From NCBI RefSeq assembly GCF_008974145.1, contig NZ_BJKP01000025.1, positions 1-51,737 on the forward strand: a stretch of DNA of 51,737 nucleotides. Direction: 5' to 3'. The DNA is from Microcystis aeruginosa NIES-4325 (GTDB lineage: Bacteria; Cyanobacteriota; Cyanobacteriia; Cyanobacteriales; Microcystaceae). Within the stretch, counting starts at the first letter, position 1; each line of letters begins with the position of its first letter. The notes below the pieces were generated by a model. It made no database searches. It was not told where the DNA came from and worked only from the letters and a program-made list of their open reading frames with translations. Of the stretch, positions 45,822-51,737 are shown one piece after another. The position numbers were made by a program, and so were the translations under genes.

Positions 45822-46949
45822 CTAAGATGACCACAATCTCCGTTGCGCTGGACCTTTAAGTAGTTCGTGTGTATTAAATAGCAGCGGGGGAATCGGCAAT
45901 TTTTCCGGGCAGCGAGGTAAACAATCACCACATTCAGTACAATTATTCGCCTTGCGTCCGGGGAACCAATGACCGGCATTTTCCAGCATTCGATAGCGAT
46001 ACTGGCCAAAATCGGTCATTTCGTAAGCTACTGCCAGATTCCGCAGTCTCAACACTTCAGGGATATTAATATTTTCGGGACAGGGTAAACATTGATAACA
46101 TTGGCTACATAAATCTGTAGTCAATTTATCGGTTAAATGTGCCTCTAAACCCTTAAAAACGGCAATTTCCGCCGCATCTAGGGGCTGATCTCCTTCGCAT
46201 ACGTTAATAATTGCCTCTAATTCCTCTGGGATCGCTGCCCCGACGCTGAGGGTAGTAATGCGCGGATCACTCAATAAAAAGCGATAATTTAGCTCTAGGG
46301 GTGAAAAAGGAGCGCATAATTCCTCTAGCTTCTTGGGAGGTCTGTGGAGACTACCTCCCTTATCAGCAGGGGAGATAATAAACACACCCATGTCCTTTGT
46401 TTGGGCTAAAGCGATCGCTGGTTGCTGTCTTTGCCAAAAAAAATAGTAATGGATATTGACAAAAGCAAAGAAATCTGTATTGATGGTCTCCAGAATAATT
46501 TCTAGGGGTGCATGGGTAGAAAAGCCAATATGACCGATTTTTCCAGCTTCTTGGGCTATAAAAACGGCTTTCATGCAGCCTTGCGGGTCTTTAATCCAGT
46601 TTAAATGCTCGCGGGTGTTAATGCCGTGAATTGCTAGACAATCGAGGTAATTTAATTGTAATCGTTCTAGGGATTCAGCGATCGCTTTTTCCATAGTTTG
46701 GCGATCGGGAGTGGGGACTAATTTCGTGGTCAGATAAACCCGATCCCGCACTCCTTGACGCTGCAGGTAGCGACCGAGAAAAACTTCGCTATTACCGTAA
46801 CCTCTGGCCGTTTCTAGGTGATTAATCCCCAATTCTAGGGCGCGATCAACTGTTGCAGTAAACACCGACTCTGAGGACAAACAGCGCATTGTCCCCAGGG
46901 AAAACAGCGAAAATTGCCAATTAGTACGGCCAAATCGTCGATAACGCAT
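45822..46949 (-). CDS. Aldo/keto reductase with C-terminal 4Fe-4S ferredoxin domain
   Basis: 375 residues. The N-terminal ~280 residues are an AKR barrel: RRFGRTNWQFSLFSLGTMRC, ELGINHLETARGYGNSEVFL with the catalytic Asp/Tyr region, and IGFSTHAPLEIILE. The C-terminal part has two Cys clusters, CSQCYQCLPCP and CTECGDCLPRCP, for [4Fe-4S] binding. Such fusions are widespread in cyanobacteria and other anaerobe-derived lineages; substrate unknown. The start adjoins a heptamer array. Confidence 0.88.
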   Translation of the reverse strand: MRYRRFGRTNWQFSLFSLGTMRCLSSESVFTATVDRALELGINHLETARGYGNSEVFLGRYLQRQGVRDRVYLTTKLVPTPDRQTMEKAIAESLERLQLNYLDCLAIHGINTREHLNWIKDPQGCMKAVFIAQEAGKIGHIGFSTHAPLEIILETINTDFFAFVNIHYYFFWQRQQPAIALAQTKDMGVFIISPADKGGSLHRPPKKLEELCAPFSPLELNYRFLLSDPRITTLSVGAAIPEELEAIINVCEGDQPLDAAEIAVFKGLEAHLTDKLTTDLCSQCYQCLPCPENINIPEVLRLRNLAVAYEMTDFGQYRYRMLENAGHWFPGRKANNCTECGDCLPRCPEKLPIPPLLFNTHELLKGPAQRRLWSS

Positions 46950-46954
46950 TGATT

Positions 46955-47053
46955 CAGTTATCAGTTGTCAGTTGTCAGTTAGAAGGTATTGGGTGATAGG
47001 GTGTGGGGTGTGGGGTGAATAAATAAAAGCTGTCTCCTGACTTCTATCTCCTG
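46955..47053. repeat. Heptamer arrays CAGTTAT/CAGTTGT and GTGTGGG with constant spacer
   Basis: CAGTTAT, CAGTTGT, CAGTTGT and CAGTTAG lie at 46955-46982. GTGTGGG twice at 47001-47014 is followed by the spacer starting GAATAAATAAAAGC at 47017-47040, then CTCCTGA-type sequence to 47053. Same arrangement as at 41203-41333. It fills the gap between the aldo/keto reductase and the nuclease-family gene. Confidence 0.85.
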
Positions 47054-47058
47054 AATTT

Positions 47059-47559
47059 TCACTGATCACTAAAATCACCGCGACGTTGGATCAGGTCTGA
47101 GGGGCTAAGATTGGAGACGAAATTGCGAAAAGCTTGACGTTCCTGTTCATCTGCGTCACGATCGACAGGGATAGAAGCGGAAGCGATCACTTCTTCCATT
47201 ACCCAGACAGGACTGTTAGTACGCAGGGCAATGGCGATCGCATCACTGGGACGACAATCAATTTCTTTTTTGACTTCGCCGCGCTGGAGACAGAGAACAG
47301 CATAAAAAGTATTATCTTGGAGAGAATGGATGATAATCTTTTCTAAATCCATATCCCAAGCTTTAAAAATATTAACGATCAAATCGTGGGTGAGAGGACG
47401 AGGAGGTCTTTGTTGTTCGAGGACGGTCATAATGGCCTTAGCCTGATCTTGTCCGATGTAGATAGGTAGGGCGCGACGCTCGGAACCATCCTTCAGCAGT
47501 ACAATGGGACTGCGAGTGATAGCGTCTAGGGCAATTCCAGCGACTTTCATTTCGATCAT
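47059..47559 (-). CDS. Bifunctional nuclease family protein (BFN/DUF151)
   Basis: 166 residues from the ATG at 47559; a TTG six codons earlier is less likely. The domain is typical: IEMKVAGIALDAITRSPIVL, LPIYIGQDQAKAIM, RPLTHDLIVNIFKAWD, IDCRPSDAIAIALR. Plant relatives have both DNase and RNase activity; the bacterial role is not clear. Single gene upstream of the rpsD region on the opposite strand. Confidence 0.9.
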   Translation of the reverse strand: MIEMKVAGIALDAITRSPIVLLKDGSERRALPIYIGQDQAKAIMTVLEQQRPPRPLTHDLIVNIFKAWDMDLEKIIIHSLQDNTFYAVLCLQRGEVKKEIDCRPSDAIAIALRTNSPVWVMEEVIASASIPVDRDADEQERQAFRNFVSNLSPSDLIQRRGDFSDQ

Positions 47560-47883
47560 GACTAATGGCTTCTCCAAGATAGAGATTCAGCTAGGGAAGG
47601 AGTGGGAAAGCAACCCGAATAATATAGTGCTTCGCTACACTCACAGTATGCCCTAAGATGGCAGAGATTAGCCTCATCTTTAACGAAAAAAATACATCCC
47701 CTGCCGTCGGGAGACAGGAGACGGGAGTCATAGGAGACAGGAGATAGGTTGATAGGGGTTTAGGGAAATTTCAGCCAAATGCTCCACCTTCCCACTTCCC
47801 ACACCCCACTTCCCATCTAAATTACTTAATTTGTGCTACGATAATAGTTTTCGGATAAATTTAAATAGGAGCAGACTGTCTGT
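47560..47883. other. 324-bp divergent region upstream of rpsD
   Basis: No gene. It contains a weak AGGAGAC/GGGAGTC heptamer-like run at about 47710-47745 and a C-rich stretch near 47788-47815. A -10-like GATAAT lies at about 47840-47845, a likely rpsD promoter element. TAGGAG precedes the rpsD ATG. Confidence 0.55.
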
Positions 47884-48492
47884 ATGTCTCGTTATAGAGG
47901 ACCGCGCTTGCGCGTTGTGCGTCGTTTAGGGGAATTACCAGGCTTAACCCGTAAAAATGCCCGTCGTGCCTATGCACCGGGGCAACATGGTCAAGCCCGC
48001 AAAAAACGTTCAGAATATGCCATTCGTCTAGAAGAAAAACAAAAACTGCGTTTTAACTACGGTGTCAGCGAAAAACAATTAATTCGCTATGTCCGTAAAG
48101 CTCGCCGGGCTACTGGTTCCACTGGTCAGGTACTGCTGCAACTCTTAGAAATGCGTCTGGATAATACCGTTTTCCGTCTCGGTATGGCCGGGACAATTCC
48201 GGGGGCGCGACAATTAGTCAATCACGGTCACGTCACCGTTAACGGTAGAGTTGTGGATATTGCCAGTTATCAATGCCGTCCGGGTGATGTGATTGGAGTT
48301 AGAAATCAAGAGCGTTCCCAGGATCTCGTCAAAAGAAATATGGAATACCCCGGTTTAGCCAACCTGCCGAGTCATTTGGAATTTGACAAAAACACCCTCG
48401 TGGGCAAAGTGAATGGCGTTGTGGAAAGAGAATGGATTGCCCTCTCGATTAATGAACTGTTAGTAGTGGAATACTACTCTCGGAAAGTCTAG
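47884..48492 (+). CDS. rpsD: 30S ribosomal protein S4
   Basis: 202 residues, normal for cyanobacteria. Signatures are [20 protein letters not shown] at the N-terminus, [20 protein letters not shown], and the S4 RNA-binding domain (about 90-150) with [20 protein letters not shown] and [15 protein letters not shown]. It initiates assembly of the small subunit and binds 16S rRNA. It is a single gene rather than in the alpha operon, as usual for cyanobacteria. Confidence 0.98.
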   Translation: MSRYRGPRLRVVRRLGELPGLTRKNARRAYAPGQHGQARKKRSEYAIRLEEKQKLRFNYGVSEKQLIRYVRKARRATGSTGQVLLQLLEMRLDNTVFRLGMAGTIPGARQLVNHGHVTVNGRVVDIASYQCRPGDVIGVRNQERSQDLVKRNMEYPGLANLPSHLEFDKNTLVGKVNGVVEREWIALSINELLVVEYYSRKV

Positions 48493-48518
48493 GAAAAAAG
48501 CCTTTTCCAGATACCTTG

Positions 48519-48550
48519 AGGACGCAATTGGCAGCGTCCTTATTTTATTG
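48519..48550 (+). terminator. Rho-independent terminator of rpsD
   Basis: Stem AGGACGC (48519-48525) with GCGTCCT (48534-48540), 8-base loop, then TTATTTTATT. Confidence 0.85.
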
Positions 48551-48748
48551 GCTAAATTTAGTATTTTTGATTGTACATCGGGTTGGCTAAGACCCGACTG
48601 CGGATGGTAGAAGCTCAACCATATCCCGCTACTGATATGCTAAGATTTCTGTATTAAGCCATAGGTCAGAGTCAGTCAAGAATTGCTGCTTGAGAACTTA
48701 CTGTACAAGAAATCAAAATAGAGTGGAATGTACCATGAATGAGCAATC

Positions 48749-48806
48749 TAAGTAGTCGTGCAAAATAAATTTCCTAGTGAAGATAGGCAAAAGGCAAAAG
48801 GCAAAA
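48749..48806 (+). repeat. Dispersed 30-bp repeat, copy 2, with GGCAAAA array
   Basis: 48749-48778 matches 10282-10311 with one mismatch. GGCAAAA occurs three times at 48786-48806. They lie in the 625-bp gap after rpsD (48493-49117), which otherwise holds the rpsD terminator and the broken ORF at 48849. Confidence 0.75.
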
Positions 48807-48848
48807 GCTTTATCGAAATGTGTAATTAATTTTACTTAGGTACTTATC

Positions 48849-48998
48849 ATTCCTGACGAAGAAACTAGAGAACGTTTGTTAAAAAAATAAGGTATTTTAG
48901 AACTGTAAGAATTTGAGTTTCAGTTAGAAGAAGTACAAGTTGGATTAGATAAGTATATTCGTGGGCAAAAGATGAAACAGCTAGAAATAAAAAGATAA
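48849..48998 (+). pseudogene. Decayed ORF of unknown family with two in-frame stops
   Basis: One frame reads IPDEETRERLLKK, stop, GILEL, stop, EFEFQLEEVQVGLDKYIRGQ, then KMKQLEIKR and TAA at 48996. The charged, helix-rich composition in a single frame suggests a former short gene. Family not recognised. Confidence 0.35.
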
Positions 48999-49117
48999 AA
49001 TTACAAAAAAGTTTTTTATATAGCGATCACCATTCTCGATTTTCAATATTCCCAAAGAGGTTCCCCTCTGTTAATGCAGCCTACCGACTACCGACTTCTA
49101 AATGGGATATTTTCAAA

Positions 49118-49664
49118 ATGAAAACTAAATTATCTCAGCTTTATGAAACTGATTTTAACTTGTGGCTTGAGCAAACCGTAAATCACTTAAAAAAGGGCAA
49201 TTTAGAACATCTTGATTTAGATATAGCGTTTCCTGTTCGCAAGAGGTACATTATCGATGTTGAAAAGTCTGATCAGCAAAGGTTTAAGTGTGCCACTCAG
49301 GTGTGAGAAAAGCTATAACTTAATCGAAGAAATATCCGATATGGTAAGTAATAATAGACGGGAGGTATTCAGTCGTTTAAAAGTTCTCTTGATGCACTTA
49401 CTTAAATGGCAATATCAACCAGAAAAAGTAACTAATAGCTGGATAAATGCCATTGATGAGCAAAGAGAACAATTAGAGCTTATTTTAAGGGATAGTCCTG
49501 GCTTAAAACCCTATTTAGCCGATATTTTCGCAGAATGTTATCAAAAAGCAGTGCGAGGGACGGTAAATGAAACTAATTGACCAAAAGAAACTTTTCCAGT
49601 TGATTGTCCTTTTAGCCAAGAACAGATTTTAAATTGGGATTATTTTCCTGAAAATACCTTTTGA
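49118..49664 (+). pseudogene. DUF29 family protein, broken by a 94-bp insertion and a stop
   Basis: The start reads LYETDFNLWLEQTVNHLKKG then NLEHLDLD. After 49316 the protein resumes as NLIEEISDMVSNNRREVFSR and LMHLLKWQYQPEKVTNSWIN, DSPGLKPYLADIFAECYQKA. TGA at 49578 interrupts, but the same frame continues as PKETFPVDCPFSQEQILNWD to TGA at 49662. DUF29 proteins are about 150 residues, very frequent in Microcystis-like genomes, and of unknown role. Removing 49223-49316 rejoins LDLD-NLIEEI in frame. Confidence 0.9.
49223..49316. mobile_element. 94-bp MITE-like insertion with TA duplication in DUF29 gene
   Basis: The insert runs from ATAGCGTTTC to GAAAAGCTAT; its ends are imperfect inverted repeats (ATAGC then G/T then TTTC). 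TA flanks both sides, as in Tc1/mariner and IS630 insertions. One TA would remain in the restored gene (GA-TA-AC). No coding capacity. Confidence 0.75.
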
Positions 49665-49682
49665 AAAATGGATATAGCAGTT

Positions 49683-50960
49683 TTATGATAAAATTGCCCT
49701 GCTGTCAAGACTGCTTTTTTCTTGCCAAATAGTTAAAGCCATTTGATGAACAAATCGCCAAGGTAGATGATGCTGACGGGCAATAGCGGCACAATCTTCG
49801 TATTCTGGTTGTACGGTAATCGGTTGATTAATTGACTCTTTGTAGGCAACTTTAAGCCGAATTTGTCCATAGACAGTATCGATCAATTGTATTTCTCTTT
49901 TTAAGATTGATCGCTCTTGAATCGTTCTTCTAATGCCTAAAGTTGTGGTTTCCTGAAAGATCATATTTTCACAAATAGCAGTTTTATCCAAAGCACAAAT
50001 TACTGTCAAAAGTATCCCCAAACGAGATTTTTTCATAGTAATTGATTGACTAAATACGTCCAAAGCCCCCGCTTGTAATAAAGCCTCGCTTAAATAGGCG
50101 ATCGCTTGCGGATTTAAGTCATCAATTTGAGTTTCTAAAACTGCCACGGTTTGGCTTTCATCTAGCTTTTCTGATTCTTTTTTCCCTAACCAAAGTCGGA
50201 CAAGATTGGGAATCGGTAAATCTTTTGTACCTGCTCCTAAACCGACCTTTTCTAACTGCATTTTCGGCGGTTTACCGAAACTTTTAGCTAAAGTTGTCAC
50301 AATAGCTGCCCCTGTGGGTGTTACTAATTCTGCTTCGATGCCATTACTATAAATTGGTACTTGTCGCTGACTGAACAATTGTACTACTGCTGGTACGGGA
50401 ACCGGCAAACGACCATGGGCAGCCTGAACTGTACCGCCGCCGGTGGGTAGAGAAGAACAGTATAATTCACTCACCGATAGCCAATCCAAACCCAAACAAG
50501 TCCCGACGATATCAACAATGGCATCGGTTGCCCCGACTTCGTGAAAATGCACTTTTTCCGGCGCGATCCCGTGAACAGCCCCTTCCGCGATCGCAAGTTG
50601 TTGGAAAACCGCTAAACTCCATTCTTGGACTTTCTGGGGTAAATTTGCCTGTTTAATTAAATTTTCAATCTCTGGTAAATGGCGAGTGGGGGTATGATGG
50701 TGATGGTGGTGATGATCAGCGGACTTCTCGGTAGTGACATCGACGTGAACCTTAGTGGCAATTTGACCGCGACGATGCACTTTGTCGGCCCTTAACTGAT
50801 ATTCATTCTCAATTCCTAAAGTTTTTAGTTGTGCAATCAGGTATTCTAAGGGGACTCCTAAATCTACTAATGCCCCTAAAAACATATCCCCGGCGATTCC
50901 CGTGGGACAATCCCAATAGGCGACGATTTTGCTATCATGGCTACTATTTACTCTCTCCAT
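49683..50960 (-). CDS. larC: Nickel pincer cofactor biosynthesis protein LarC (DUF111)
   Basis: 425 residues from the ATG at 50960, with GGGGA 9 bases upstream; the frame is open 50 codons more but those overlap the divergent gene. N-terminal [20 protein letters not shown], then a seven-His run (after ADK-type sequence KSAD), [20 protein letters not shown], and [19 protein letters not shown]. LarC is the CTP-dependent nickel insertase that completes the lactate-racemase-type cofactor with LarB and LarE. larB and larE are not adjacent. In Lactobacillus larC is split by a programmed frameshift; here it is one ORF. It overlaps the next gene's start by 24 bp, head to head. Confidence 0.88.
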   Translation of the reverse strand: MERVNSSHDSKIVAYWDCPTGIAGDMFLGALVDLGVPLEYLIAQLKTLGIENEYQLRADKVHRRGQIATKVHVDVTTEKSADHHHHHHHTPTRHLPEIENLIKQANLPQKVQEWSLAVFQQLAIAEGAVHGIAPEKVHFHEVGATDAIVDIVGTCLGLDWLSVSELYCSSLPTGGGTVQAAHGRLPVPVPAVVQLFSQRQVPIYSNGIEAELVTPTGAAIVTTLAKSFGKPPKMQLEKVGLGAGTKDLPIPNLVRLWLGKKESEKLDESQTVAVLETQIDDLNPQAIAYLSEALLQAGALDVFSQSITMKKSRLGILLTVICALDKTAICENMIFQETTTLGIRRTIQERSILKREIQLIDTVYGQIRLKVAYKESINQPITVQPEYEDCAAIARQHHLPWRFVHQMALTIWQEKSSLDSRAILS

Positions 50961-51578
50961 CCCGAAAATCCCCAACAACGTTCTATCCAAGAAATCTGTC
51001 ATGCCCTGAAAAATGGGGCAATTATGCTTTATCCTACCGATACCGTCTATGCGATCGGTTGCGATCTCAATGTGAAATCCGCCGTCGAACGAGTTCGCCA
51101 AATCAAGCAACTATCTAATGATAAACCCTTGACGTTTCTCTGTTCTTCTTTGTCGAATATTTCCGAGTACGCAGTGGTCAGCGATTATGCCTATAAGATT
51201 ATGCGACGAGTCATACCGGGTCCGTACACTTTTCTCTTACCGGCGACTAAATTAGTGCCGAAAGTGGTGATGAATCCGAAGCGGAAAACCACCGGTATCC
51301 GGGTTCCCGATCACGTTATCTGTCGCACCATTCTCGAAACCCTAGAAAATCCCATTATCTCTAGTTCTGCCCATCTTCCCGATGAAGAGGGGGATTTTCC
51401 CACCAAGGGATTAGAATCCGCTAGGTTATTCGATGCCCTCGATCATATCGTTGATTTAATTATCGAAGATGGTTCAGTCCCTGGTTCGGAACTGTCAACC
51501 ATTGTTGATTTTACTGGCGATCAACCGGATATCGTGCGTCAGGGTTTGGGTTGGCCGGAATTACAACAATGGTTATAA
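50937..51578 (+). CDS. YciO/Sua5/YrdC-family protein (threonylcarbamoyl-AMP synthase-like)
   Basis: 213 residues. Sua5/YrdC motifs are [54 protein letters not shown], and [15 protein letters not shown]; the C-terminal [11 protein letters not shown] completes the nucleotide pocket. The length and the [11 protein letters not shown] segment fit the YciO branch, whose role in t6A tRNA modification is less certain than that of Sua5/TsaC. It starts inside the 5' end of the divergent larC. Confidence 0.88.
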   Translation: MATIYSLHPENPQQRSIQEICHALKNGAIMLYPTDTVYAIGCDLNVKSAVERVRQIKQLSNDKPLTFLCSSLSNISEYAVVSDYAYKIMRRVIPGPYTFLLPATKLVPKVVMNPKRKTTGIRVPDHVICRTILETLENPIISSSAHLPDEEGDFPTKGLESARLFDALDHIVDLIIEDGSVPGSELSTIVDFTGDQPDIVRQGLGWPELQQWL

Positions 51579-51583
51579 CGAAG

Positions 51584-51737
51584 GCAAAAGGCAAAAGGCA
51601 AAAGGCAAAAGGCAAAAGGCAAAAGGCAAAAGGCAAAAGGCAAAAGGCAAAAGGCAGCTTTGTTCTCCCCACACCCCACACCCCACACCCCCCACCCCCC
51701 CTCCCCCCCCCCCCCCCTCCCCCCCTCCCCCCCCCCC
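51584..51737. repeat. GGCAAAA x10 array and C-rich low-complexity end
   Basis: Ten perfect GGCAAAA units fill 51584-51653. After a short spacer, ACACCCC-type units lead into nearly pure C from about 51690 to the end. The homopolymer-like tail may be a sequencing or assembly end effect. Confidence 0.85.

Noticed and set aside
51690-51737. C-rich end as a biological element
   Set aside because: Near-homopolymer at the window edge is more likely a sequence-quality effect, so no function is claimed.
1-51737. tRNA or rRNA genes
   Set aside because: No cloverleaf or rRNA-like stretch was recognised by eye; a covariance-model scan would be needed to exclude them fully.

Overview
The window looks like a chromosomal stretch of a bloom-type unicellular cyanobacterium, most likely Microcystis or a close relative. 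The evidence is the photosynthesis genes (psb30/ycf12, nblA, ctpA for D1 processing, a DUF2808 protein, a Ycf29-type regulator), many copies of the HIP1 octamer GCGATCGC, and many short heptanucleotide tandem arrays (STRR-type repeats). The species name is inference; the cyanobacterial assignment is secure.

Layout. 0-9 kb: the 3' part of a Ser/Thr kinase with seven almost identical WD40 repeats, two small antitoxin-like genes with no toxin, a Ycf29-type response regulator, and a convergent pair of PEP-synthase relatives, one of which is a PlsY/dikinase fusion. 9-17.8 kb: an IS630 remnant, a GIY-YIG protein, a MITE-like element, a stand-alone arylsulfatase C-terminal domain facing an AraC regulator, HupE plus a methyltransferase, a homocysteine-biosynthesis (DUF39) protein, a pentapeptide-repeat membrane protein and lipB. 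17.8-27.7 kb: an accessory region with long gene-poor gaps, broken genes, a GC-rich DUF2252/SulP block, a second AraC gene, a K+ channel, a decayed DUF2092 gene and a mazEF toxin-antitoxin pair. 27.7-37.7 kb: SNF2 helicase, pentapeptide/TPR protein, smtA-smtB metallothionein operon, DUF2808, recF, rpiA, an RRM RNA-binding protein, nblA and a tandem universal stress protein. 37.8-40.5 kb: an arsR-acr3-arsH-arsC arsenic operon. 40.6-51.7 kb: psb30, natB-like binding protein, ctpA, class II fructose-bisphosphate aldolase, an Fe-S aldo/keto reductase, a bifunctional-nuclease-family protein, rpsD, a DUF29 gene broken by a tiny MITE, larC and a YciO/Sua5 gene, ending in C-rich low-complexity sequence.

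Functional links. Two metal/metalloid stress modules can be read completely. In the first, SmtB sits with metallothionein SmtA and a clear inverted-repeat operator. In the second, an ArsR-type repressor precedes arsenite efflux, ArsH and arsenate reductase, with a second promoter-like sequence inside the operon. Photosynthetic maintenance genes are scattered between them.

Most unusual features: (1) the convergent dikinase pair, in which one protein has a good ATP-grasp domain but no PEP barrel and the other a good PEP barrel but a degenerate ATP-grasp, the former also carrying an N-terminal PlsY-like acyltransferase; (2) a composite repeat in which two heptamer arrays flank a constant spacer of about 22 bp, seen three times; (3) a 94-bp insertion in a DUF29 gene whose removal exactly restores the frame at a TA site. 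Three genes too short for routine ORF calling were recovered: smtA, psb30 and nblA from its true start.
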